Below are positions 25,752 through 32,664 of a stretch of 44,915 nucleotides of DNA, in pieces. A program made the position numbers and the translations under genes. The stretch is from Desulfarculaceae bacterium (GTDB lineage Bacteria > Desulfobacterota > Desulfarculia > Desulfarculales > Desulfarculaceae), in assembly GCA_021737645.1 (NCBI GenBank), contig JAIPDO010000032.1, positions 1 to 44,915 of the forward strand, written 5' to 3'. The notes beneath the pieces are model-generated. The model did no database searches. It saw nothing but the letters and a program-made list of their open reading frames with translations, and was not told the DNA's origin. Every line of letters starts with the position of its first letter. The first letter of the stretch is position 1.

Positions 25752-27416
25752 TCAACGCTGGGCCAGCACCTGGCGATAGCGCTCCACCAGGTTGGTAAGC
25801 AGGCGGTGATGGCCGATCACCTCGCGCTCCACCGTGGTGCTGGGCTCGCGGGAAAGGTAGCGGCGGCGCAGATAGGGGTTTTTCAGATACCCGGCGCAGA
25901 TATTGAGCAGCTTGTCCAGTTGCTGGGGGTGCGTTTGAGCCAGGCCTTCGGCCTCCTGGCTGAGCACGTGGGTTAGAATGATTAGTATTTGCACGTGCTT
26001 GAACTGGCGGCCAAAGGCGTCGGCCCGGTTTCTTACCAGCTTTTCCAAAAGGCGCAGGCGGTGGGCCCACTTTACGTCGCGCACCGTTCGGCGGGCCTCC
26101 TGGTAAAGCTCGGGATAGCGGGCCATCTCCGCCCGCTGCTGTGGGTCGTCCAGGTAGGAGTTTATGACCTTGAGACATCGGTCAAACTGCTCGGAGCTGT
26201 AGTCGGCCAGGATGTGGCGATGCTTGCCCAGCCAGGCGCCCAGGAACTTCAGGCGCGTCTGGGGGTCGGCGGTGCTGGTAAGGCGCACCAGGCCGCGGTA
26301 GACGATGCTGCCGGTGTGCTCGCCGCGCACGATGTCCTGCAACACCAGCACCCGGTCCATGCTAAGGCCCAGCACGTCCAGGCCGCCCAACACCTCGCCG
26401 CTCTGGGGGTGGACTATCTCCTGGGAGGCCACGCTCAACGCCCGGTCCTCCAATACGTTGGCCGGGTGATAGGCGTGCTGGGTGTAGCGCACCCTGAGCA
26501 GCACCACCTCGCGCCCTGCGTCCACGAAAAAACCGCCCTCCTTTATCTGGCGGCGGCTCGCCTTGTTGCAGGTCGTGGTTTGCACCAGGGCGATCTTTTC
26601 CACCCGGGGCAGGCGGTCGCGGGAGTCCAGGCTGGTGAGGCTGGTTATGGCCCGGTCGCTGTGCCCCAGCACCTTTACGATGAAGCTTTCCCGGCGGCGC
26701 AGCAGGCGGCGGGCGAACAGGGCCGCCGAGGTGTGGCGCTCCCCGCATACGGGAAAGCCGGTCTGCTCCATGAGGAAGTTGTACACGAATTGGCGATGCT
26801 CGGCGTAGGCCTGGTTGTCACCGGCGGCAAACTTGCCCACCCGCCGTCCGAAACGCTTGATCTCGCCGTCCAGGTCCGAGGGAAAAGAGGCGAACACCCC
26901 GCCGAGATACAACTGGCCCTCGTTGTCCCGGGCCAAGACATGCCCCCGGTCCATGGCCATGAGCAGGGGCAAAACCTGCACGTATTGCCTTACCGCCGTG
27001 GTTCCGGACTGGCCCAGCATCTTTTCCATCTCGGGCCGCAGGTTGCGGGGCATGCGCAGGCGCAAGGTGGCCCGGTTGGCCGCGGCCAGAGACCGGTCCG
27101 GCGGGTCGCCTTCGGCAAATAGCTGATCATACTGAAAGCCTTCGTCCTGGTAGCTCAGTTCACGGTCCAGGGCCACCATGGAAAAGGCGGGCAGGTCGCG
27201 GTATTCTATCAACGGGGCGTCAAAGGGAGGGATAAGCTCCCTGGCCTCCACCAAGGGGTAATCGGAGGTGTAGGGCTGCAACAGTCCCCGGTTTACATGC
27301 AGGAAATCCAGGGCTTGGGCCACTTGGGCCAGGGTGCCTCCGGGTTTTTTATGCTCCAATAGGTCCCACAGGCCTAAATCGCCGACCTCGGCCTCTGTAA
27401 ACCAACGGGGGGGCAA
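25752..27416 (-). CDS. Unrecognised 554-residue protein
   Basis: I do not recognise this family. The protein is soluble, Arg- and Leu-rich, without a signal peptide or obvious membrane segment. Sub-regions look distinct: residues 1-130 form a mixed region; 130-330 have a patterned helical body with two-stranded elements; and the C-terminal third (RRTVRDVKWAHRLRLLEKLV, YLKNPYLRRRYLS) is helical and basic. Scattered Cys (FPVCGERHTS, TTTCNKASRR, LNICAG) do not form a clear metal motif. The start TTG at 27416 is preferred over the longer frame because GGAGG lies seven bases upstream. It is divergent from tRNA-Ala, and upstream extension would enter the tRNA promoter. Confidence 0.72.
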   Translation of the reverse strand: MPPRWFTEAEVGDLGLWDLLEHKKPGGTLAQVAQALDFLHVNRGLLQPYTSDYPLVEARELIPPFDAPLIEYRDLPAFSMVALDRELSYQDEGFQYDQLFAEGDPPDRSLAAANRATLRLRMPRNLRPEMEKMLGQSGTTAVRQYVQVLPLLMAMDRGHVLARDNEGQLYLGGVFASFPSDLDGEIKRFGRRVGKFAAGDNQAYAEHRQFVYNFLMEQTGFPVCGERHTSAALFARRLLRRRESFIVKVLGHSDRAITSLTSLDSRDRLPRVEKIALVQTTTCNKASRRQIKEGGFFVDAGREVVLLRVRYTQHAYHPANVLEDRALSVASQEIVHPQSGEVLGGLDVLGLSMDRVLVLQDIVRGEHTGSIVYRGLVRLTSTADPQTRLKFLGAWLGKHRHILADYSSEQFDRCLKVINSYLDDPQQRAEMARYPELYQEARRTVRDVKWAHRLRLLEKLVRNRADAFGRQFKHVQILIILTHVLSQEAEGLAQTHPQQLDKLLNICAGYLKNPYLRRRYLSREPSTTVEREVIGHHRLLTNLVERYRQVLAQR

Positions 27417-27519
27417 TTGTTTTCCTCCACGATCACGATACGTTGTCACTTGGTAGCACGCGCCCGAGTGTAGGGTCAACAAAACTGTGACTAATAACCA
27501 CTCATTGTGCCCCCTGGCG

Positions 27520-27548
27520 TTGACAACCCCTCGTGGTTCTGATAGAAA
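27520..27548 (+). promoter_or_regulatory. Sigma-70 promoter of tRNA-Ala
   Basis: A perfect TTGACA (27520-27525), a 17-base spacer and TAGAAA (27543-27548) lie just upstream of the mature tRNA 5' end at 27560, giving a short leader. Confidence 0.75.
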
Positions 27549-27559
27549 ATACCGCATTC

Positions 27560-27635
27560 GGGGCTGTAGCTCAGCTGGGAGAGCGCATGACTGGCAGTCA
27601 TGAGGCCGACGGTTCGATCCCGTTCAGCTCCACCA
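27560..27635 (+). tRNA. tRNA-Ala (anticodon GGC)
   Basis: A 76-base cloverleaf: acceptor GGGGCTG pairs with CAGCTCC (one G-T pair), D-arm GCTC...GAGC, anticodon stem CATGA/TCATG with a 7-base loop CTGGCAG giving anticodon GGC, and T-arm GACGG-TTCGATC-CCGTT. ACCA is encoded at the 3' end. It reads alanine GCC (and GCU) codons. It has its own promoter and terminator. Confidence 0.95.
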
Positions 27636-27643
27636 AATAAATC

Positions 27644-27680
27644 AAGGGGTTAGGCGTAACAGCCTAACCCCTTTTCTTTT
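27644..27680 (+). terminator. Rho-independent terminator of tRNA-Ala
   Basis: A 12-bp perfect stem AAGGGGTTAGGC (27644-27655) / GCCTAACCCCTT (27662-27673), a 6-base loop and a T-rich tail TTCTTTT to 27680. Confidence 0.92.
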
Positions 27681-27744
27681 GTCCTGGCGTAGTATGGTGT
27701 AAACCATGGATCGAGGTCGGCCGTTTCCACCCCAGGGGGGCCGG

Positions 27745-27960
27745 ATATTCCTCTGTTTGGCGTAGCGTCTCATGACCAAGCCGCCACCGCAGGCGGTGCG
27801 CCTCGTCTTGCCGTGTGTCGGTGGCGGCCGGGACGCCGGGAAACAGCTGCCTTCCCCCATAGGCCGGCGCACGGCGTGGCGCGGGTGCAGCGCCCGGATA
27901 CGAGAACCCAACGTCGCCACGAGAAACAGGGTAGGGCCTGAGCCCTACCCTGTTTTATTT
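27745..27960 (+). ncRNA. Candidate structured small RNA (6S-like architecture, unproven)
   Basis: Between the tRNA terminator and a second terminator lies about 200 bases without a gene but with strong complementarity. GCCGTGTGTCGG (27810-27821) pairs with CCGGCGCACGGC (27864-27875) over 12 bp with two G-T pairs. Segment ends CTGTTT...CGT..GCG near 27753-27768 and GCGACG...ACAG near 27910-27929 can also pair as a closing helix. Local hairpins CCGCC-ACCGCA-GGCGG and CGGG...CCCG sit between, leaving an unpaired central region. The segment ends in the terminator at 27925-27960. A rod with a central bubble of about 180 nt is reminiscent of 6S RNA, but the sequence is not recognisable as such. No clear promoter is seen upstream, so co-transcription or a weak promoter is possible. 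Confidence 0.4.
27925..27960 (+). terminator. Strong rho-independent terminator downstream of the candidate RNA
   Basis: AACAGGGTAGGGC (27925-27937) and GCCCTACCCTGTT (27942-27954) form a perfect 13-bp stem with a CTGA loop, followed by TTATTT. The plus-strand T-run is better than the minus-strand one, so it terminates something transcribed rightward. It could also help stop the convergent mmsA transcript. Confidence 0.85.
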
Positions 27961-28048
27961 AATACAGGCAATGCGTATTGAATACAGGCTGATCGCCAAT
28001 CTTCATCACCGGCGGCCGGGGCCTGAAACCGCCGCCGGTTTTTCAGCC

Positions 28049-29650
28049 TTACTTGTCCTTGGGCATGGAGGTGATGGTGCCGTCCCAGGTGTCCACCTTG
28101 CCGATGACCTCTCCGCTTTCGGGGAACCAGGTCTGGGTGACGCACTTGCTCTCGGTGAAGAAGGCGAAGCCGTCGCGGCCCATGACGTGCAGGTCGCCGA
28201 AGAACGATTGCTTGTGGCCGGTGAAGCCGAAGATGCCCAGGGGCACCGGGATGCCCACGTTGACCCCCACCATGCCCGCATCGGTGTGGTGGGCGAACTG
28301 ACGGGCGAAGTAGCCGTTCTGGGTGTAGATCACCGAGCCGTTGCCGAAACGATTGTTGTTCATCAGGGTGATGCCCTCTTCAAAGTCCTCCACCCGCTTG
28401 ATGCAAAGCACCGGGCCGAAGATTTCCTCGCTGCCGCAGGACATCTCCTCGGTTACGTGGTCGATGATGGTGGGGCCCACCCAGAAGCCGTTTTCGCAGC
28501 CTGCCGGAGGCTGGGGGTTCCGGCCGTCCAGGACGATCTCGGCCCCTTCCTGCTCGGCTTTGTCGATCCAGCCGGTAACAAACTGCTTGTGGCCCTCGTT
28601 GACCACCGGGCCCATGCCGGTCTCGGGCAGCCAGGCCTTGCCCAGGCTCAGCTCGGAGGCTTCCTTTTTCAAGAGCGCCACCAACTGGTCGGCAATGGCG
28701 TTCTCCACCACGATCACCGGCAGGGCCATGCAGCGCTGCCCGGCGCAGCCGGTGAAGGCGTTCATGATGCCTCCGGCGGTGCGCTCCAGCTTGCAGTCGC
28801 GCAGCACCAGGGCGTGGTTTTTGGCCTCGCACAGGGCCTGGACCCGCTTGCCGTGGGCCGCGGCGGTGGAGTAGATGTGCAGGCCCACCTTAGTGGAGCC
28901 CACGAAGGTGATGCCTTTGATGTCGGGGTGGCGCAGCAGCAGCTCGGCCTGGTCTCGCCCGGCGGTGACCAGGTTGATCACGCCGTCGGGAATGCCCGCC
29001 TCCTGCCACAACTCCATGACCCGCATGGCCGACTGGGGCACGAAGCTGGCCACCTTCAGGACCATGCAGTTGCCGGTGGCGATGCAGATGGGGGTCATCC
29101 AGCCGTGGGGAATCATGGCCGGGAAGTTCCAGGGCGGGATGCCCGCGAAAACACCCACCGGCTCGCGGTAAAGCGCGGTGTCGTAGCCGGTGGACACCTG
29201 CATGAGGGCTTCGCCCTTCATCAGGTGCGGTGCGCCGCAGGCGAACTCCACCACCTCGGTGACCTTGAGGATGTCCCCCATGGCCTCCTGGTACTTCTTG
29301 CCCATTTCCTTGGCCAGCAAGACGGTGAGCTCTTCCAGGTTCTCGTCCAGCAGGCGCTTCATGTTGTAGAGCACCTGCACCCGCTTGTTCACCGGGGTGG
29401 TGGACCATTTGGGGAAGGCCTTCACCGCCGCCTGCACCGCTTCTTCCACCTCGCCGGAGGAGCACTGGGGGGCCAGGGCGATCACCGCGCCGGTGGAGGG
29501 GTTGTAGCAGGGCATGTAGGTTTCCGTGGCCGAGGCCTTCCACTTGCCGCCGGAGTGGTACTTGAGCTTGATGGGGCTCTCGCCGCTCACCGGGTCGGCC
29601 GGGGTCCCCTTGTCCACGAAGAAATATCGTTCTTGATTATCGGTCGACAT
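28049..29650 (-). CDS. mmsA: CoA-acylating methylmalonate-semialdehyde dehydrogenase
   Basis: A 533-residue aldehyde-dehydrogenase-superfamily enzyme expected to oxidise (methyl)malonate semialdehyde with CoA and NAD+ to propionyl-/acetyl-CoA. MMSDH-type signatures are YREPVGVFAGIPPWNFPAMIPHGWM near residue 160, TFVGSTKVGLHIY near 245, and the nucleophile in GCAGQRCMA near residue 305 (family GQRCMA). C-terminal GIPVPLGIFGFTGHKQSFFGDLHVMG is also characteristic. It is slightly longer than the usual about 500 residues because of about 30 extra N-terminal residues. GGAG lies eight bases before the ATG. Its neighbours at 30066-32415 act on small hydroxyacids, consistent with valine or hydroxyacid catabolism. 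Confidence 0.93.
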   Translation of the reverse strand: MSTDNQERYFFVDKGTPADPVSGESPIKLKYHSGGKWKASATETYMPCYNPSTGAVIALAPQCSSGEVEEAVQAAVKAFPKWSTTPVNKRVQVLYNMKRLLDENLEELTVLLAKEMGKKYQEAMGDILKVTEVVEFACGAPHLMKGEALMQVSTGYDTALYREPVGVFAGIPPWNFPAMIPHGWMTPICIATGNCMVLKVASFVPQSAMRVMELWQEAGIPDGVINLVTAGRDQAELLLRHPDIKGITFVGSTKVGLHIYSTAAAHGKRVQALCEAKNHALVLRDCKLERTAGGIMNAFTGCAGQRCMALPVIVVENAIADQLVALLKKEASELSLGKAWLPETGMGPVVNEGHKQFVTGWIDKAEQEGAEIVLDGRNPQPPAGCENGFWVGPTIIDHVTEEMSCGSEEIFGPVLCIKRVEDFEEGITLMNNNRFGNGSVIYTQNGYFARQFAHHTDAGMVGVNVGIPVPLGIFGFTGHKQSFFGDLHVMGRDGFAFFTESKCVTQTWFPESGEVIGKVDTWDGTITSMPKDK

Positions 29651-30065
29651 GTGCTCTTCTCCAGTCGCTGAAAGAATTGGTCGCCAAGGCCGTTGCCCGG
29701 CATTGCACTTTTATTAGGCATGTGACGGCCCCGCTCCATCCGCCGGCATCGTATGGCCGAAGGGCACGGGGCCAAGCGCGGCGAGGTGAGCTCACCGGTT
29801 GAAGGCGTGCATTATGCCTTCCAACACCGAGCCGCCTATGGCCCGCGCAAAACGCCGCCCACCTTTACCCGCACCTGTTGCTCCGCTACCCGGGCCACCG
29901 CCTGACCAAAGACCGCCAGGGGCGTGAAGACGCCAACCGCTGGAGAACGCAGCACCCGCTGGTGGGTGTAGCCCCCGATATCGCCGGGCTGGCCATTTCG
30001 CCGGCTCCCCGGATCATCACCCGGAGATTAGCAGGGTTGCTGTTTGAAAGGCTCACGCGAAATTC
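29651..30065. other. Intergenic stretch of 415 bases, no supported gene
   Basis: This stretch separates mmsA from the hydroxyacid dehydrogenase gene on the same strand. A short open frame on the plus strand (about 29830-30069, Arg/Pro-rich) has no ribosome binding site or recognisable similarity and I do not call it. No terminator with a T-run or clear promoter is visible. Confidence 0.5.
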
Positions 30066-31046
30066 CTAACCAAACACCTCCGGATTGAGGCAGTTGGGCG
30101 GCACCTTGCCCTCGATAAGGCAGGCACTCAGGTTGTCGTAGTCCAACATGCCCATGGCGGTGCGGGTTTCGATGGACGCGCTGCCGATGTGGGGCAAAAG
30201 CACCACCGAGGGATTGGCGACCAGGTCCGGGTGGATGGCGGGCTCGTCCTCAAAGACGTCCAGCCCGGCCCCGGCGATCTGGCCGCTCTTGATGGCCGCG
30301 GCCAGGGCCGCCTCGTCGATGACCTCGCCCCGGGCGGTGTTGATCACGTAGGCCGTGGGCTTCATCATGGCGAACTCCGCCGTGCTCAGCAGGTGCCTGG
30401 TTTCCGGGGTCAGGGGCACGTGCATGGATATGAAGTCAGATTCCTTTAGCAGCGTTTCTTTGTCCACGCAGGAGGCCCCCACCTTTTGCTTCAACTCGGG
30501 CGGGCAGGGATGGGAATCGTGGTAGAGGATATCCATGTCGAATCCGGCCGCCCGCTGGGCCACCGCGTAGCCCACCCGCCCGAAGCCCATGAGGCCCAGG
30601 GTTTTGTGGTGCACGTCGGTGCCCAAGAACAGCAGGGGGGCCCAGCCCTCGTACTTGCCGGCCCGGGCGTAGACATCGCTCTCGCACAGGCGGCGGGCCG
30701 TGGCCAGCAGCAGGGCCATGGTTAGATCGGCGGTGGTGTCGGTGAGCACGCCGGGGGTGTTGGTCACCGCCACCTTGCGGGCGGTGCAGGCGGCCACGTC
30801 GATGTTGTTGTAGCCCACCGCGAAATTGGCCATGATCTTGAGCTGGGGCCCGGCCGCGTCCAACACCTCGTCGTCGATACGGTCGGTCAACAGGGAAATC
30901 ACCCCGTCTTTGCCGACCACCCCGGCCAACAGCTCCGCACGGGTCAGCATGCGGTCGTTGGGGTTGCACTCGAGTTCAAAAGCCCCTTCCAGGGCCTGCA
31001 TGACTCCCTCGGGCAGGCGGCGGCATACGAAGATCTTAGGTTGCAT
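30066..31046 (-). CDS. D-2-hydroxyacid dehydrogenase (glyoxylate/hydroxypyruvate reductase type)
   Basis: A 326-residue NAD(P)H-dependent enzyme of the D-isomer-specific family, interconverting 2-keto and D-2-hydroxy acids such as glyoxylate/glycolate or hydroxypyruvate/glycerate. Motifs: NFAVGYNNID near residue 74, coenzyme-binding GLMGFGRVGYAVAQRA near 151, catalytic Arg in VINTARGEVID near 234, Glu in GLDVFEDEP near 264, and catalytic His in VVLLPHIGSAS near 283. GGAG lies eight bases before the ATG at 31046; a TTG two codons upstream is less likely. It is 30 bases downstream of an isomerase remnant on the same strand. Confidence 0.93.
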   Translation of the reverse strand: MQPKIFVCRRLPEGVMQALEGAFELECNPNDRMLTRAELLAGVVGKDGVISLLTDRIDDEVLDAAGPQLKIMANFAVGYNNIDVAACTARKVAVTNTPGVLTDTTADLTMALLLATARRLCESDVYARAGKYEGWAPLLFLGTDVHHKTLGLMGFGRVGYAVAQRAAGFDMDILYHDSHPCPPELKQKVGASCVDKETLLKESDFISMHVPLTPETRHLLSTAEFAMMKPTAYVINTARGEVIDEAALAAAIKSGQIAGAGLDVFEDEPAIHPDLVANPSVVLLPHIGSASIETRTAMGMLDYDNLSACLIEGKVPPNCLNPEVFG

Positions 31047-31076
31047 CGTCAAGTCTCCTTGAGCGTTCTCTGTTTT

Positions 31077-31430
31077 TTACAACTGGGCCCAGGCCAGGTT
31101 CATGACCCGCTGCGCGTTGGCGACCACCAACTCGGGGTCCTGACCCTCCATGGGCTTGATCTCAAAGCTGACCATGGGGCGCTTTTGGCCATCCCAAAAG
31201 CCTATGTCCTTCGGCACCCGGAGGAACTCCAGCACCTCTGGCACGTCGTTGACCGAGCCGGGGGTGCCGAAGATGGGATGATAGTCGCCGTATCCGGGCA
31301 TGCCCTCGTCGGTCACCGCGTTGCCGATGTGGGCGGCCATCAGGTGCTCGGCCACCGGCTCCAGGGTCTGGCGGGGTGTCTCGCCCAGCAAGCAGAGCGC
31401 GAATTGGGGGGGCCTCACCATGTGGGCCAT
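31077..31430 (-). pseudogene. C-terminal remnant of a sugar phosphate isomerase/epimerase
   Basis: About 117 residues match only the last part of a TIM-barrel sugar phosphate isomerase (AAHIGNAV, YGDYHPIFGTPGSVNDVPE, RPMVSFEIKPM, VVANAQRVMNLAW). The first half of the barrel is absent, with only about 110 bases of unrelated-looking DNA before the next gene. The join FALCLLGETPRQTL appears to lack the Asp-x-Ser-His segment that normally sits between the LC and LGE elements, which would remove metal-binding residues. Probably a decayed gene of a hydroxypyruvate-isomerase-like enzyme between two hydroxyacid-metabolising genes. No good ribosome site is visible. Confidence 0.7.
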
Positions 31431-31539
31431 GCCGGTCCGGCCCCGGGCTGCGAAACAGGCAGCGGCGGCGACCGGCCCCGGTAAAGACCTGGAGGCTGGT
31501 GGCCGCCGCGTTAAGGCGCTAACGGCGGATGCATGGCGC

Positions 31540-32415
31540 CTACTCCAGGCCGGCGGCCTCCCGCACTATCCGGGCCAGGGCCGACACGTCCTCGTCGCCA
31601 TAACCGTGAGCCAGCAGGCTGTTTTCAAATTGGGACACCATGGCGGCCACGGGCATGGCCACGTCGAGTTCAGACGCGGCCTCCAGGGCAATGCGCAGAT
31701 CCTTTTGGTGCAAGCGAACCCGGAAACCCAGGGGGTAGGTGTTGTCGATCATGTTGTCGGCCCGGTTTGACAGGACCCAGGAGGCGGCGGCCCCCCCGCT
31801 TATGGCCTGCACCACTTTTTTAACGTCCAGGCCCGCTTTCAGGCCCAGGGCGATGCCTTCCCCGGTGGCGAAATAATAACCGGCCAGGATCACCTGATTG
31901 ATGGCCTTGGTCATTTGCCCTGCCCCGATAGGCCCCACGTGGGTGATGGAGGTGCCCATGGCCTGAAAGGCGGGCATGGCCTTTGCGACCGCGGCCTCGT
32001 CGCCGCCCACCATTATGGCCAGGGTGCCGTTTAGCGCGCCTTCGGAGCCGCCGGATACGGGGGCGTCGAGCATTATGATGCCCTTTTCAGCCAGGGCGTC
32101 GGCAAAGCTCCTGGTGGCGGCCGGGCTGATGGTGGACATGTCCGCCACCACGGTTCCAGGCTCCGCCCCCTGGATCACGCCGTCCGGCCCTAAGAGGATA
32201 TGCTCCACGTCGGGGGTGTCGGACACGCAAACAAACACAATCTCCGCCCCAACGGCGGCCTCGCGGGGAGAAGCGGCGCGGGCGGCGCCCAGGGCGGCCA
32301 CCGGCTCCTCCCTCTCGCGGCTGCGGTTGTAAACGGTCACTTGGTGCCCAGCCTTGAGCAAATTGGCCGCCATGGGCCCGCCCATGGTCCCCATACCTAC
32401 AAATGCCAGTTTCAT
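31540..32415 (-). CDS. NAD(P)-dependent 3-hydroxyacid dehydrogenase (3-hydroxyisobutyrate / tartronate-semialdehyde reductase type)
   Basis: A 291-residue beta-hydroxyacid dehydrogenase. The N-terminal coenzyme motif is FVGMGTMGGPMAANLLKAG, then ADMSTISPAATRSFADAL near residue 92, the substrate loop DAPVSGGSEGALNGTLAIMVGG near 117, and the catalytic lysine in GAGQMTKAINQVI near 168. It reduces tartronate semialdehyde to glycerate or oxidises 3-hydroxyisobutyrate; sequence alone does not decide. The presence of mmsA nearby favours hydroxyisobutyrate, while the glyoxylate-reductase-like gene and isomerase remnant favour tartronate semialdehyde. Confidence 0.88.
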   Translation of the reverse strand: MKLAFVGMGTMGGPMAANLLKAGHQVTVYNRSREREEPVAALGAARAASPREAAVGAEIVFVCVSDTPDVEHILLGPDGVIQGAEPGTVVADMSTISPAATRSFADALAEKGIIMLDAPVSGGSEGALNGTLAIMVGGDEAAVAKAMPAFQAMGTSITHVGPIGAGQMTKAINQVILAGYYFATGEGIALGLKAGLDVKKVVQAISGGAAASWVLSNRADNMIDNTYPLGFRVRLHQKDLRIALEAASELDVAMPVAAMVSQFENSLLAHGYGDEDVSALARIVREAAGLE

Positions 32416-32664
32416 CTCTGCTCCATCGCTTCTGTCTATATTTAAGGGCTACCGCGGGTCGCGGAAAACCTTGAGTGCAATCCCGGCAAGGTCCGTGATG
32501 CCCCCCAGATTAGGGGGCGGCCTCTTTCAGACCTAGACTGTAATCGTTATACCACTTATTCGGGTGTCAATTTTCATGGCCGGGGGAAGATGGTTCCGGG
32601 TTGCTCTAGCGGGTGGAGCCGGGGGAGTGGGGTTAATGCAACATTCAAGGGGCCCCAACACCGT
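32416..32664 (-). promoter_or_regulatory. Leader region of the hydroxyacid dehydrogenase gene, with a GC hairpin
   Basis: The 249 bases upstream of the gene at 31540-32415 include a perfect 6-bp hairpin GCCCCC/GGGGGC at 32500-32518 (loop of 7). Its position, about 90 bases before the start, fits a leader structure, but no riboswitch class is recognisable. A TTGACA on the minus strand at 32565-32570 lacks a properly spaced -10. Confidence 0.3.

Noticed and set aside
27971..29671. A 566-codon open frame on the plus strand opposite mmsA
   Set aside because: It is a high-GC antisense frame: His/Gly/Ala-rich, no ribosome site, and fully overlapped by a clearly recognised dehydrogenase.
29830..30069. 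Short plus-strand frame upstream of the hydroxyacid dehydrogenase end
   Set aside because: No ribosome site, no recognisable domain and an unusual Arg/Pro composition.
32546..32570. Promoter for the reductase gene (TTGACA and TATAAC on the minus strand)
   Set aside because: The spacer is only 13 bases, too short for a sigma-70 promoter.
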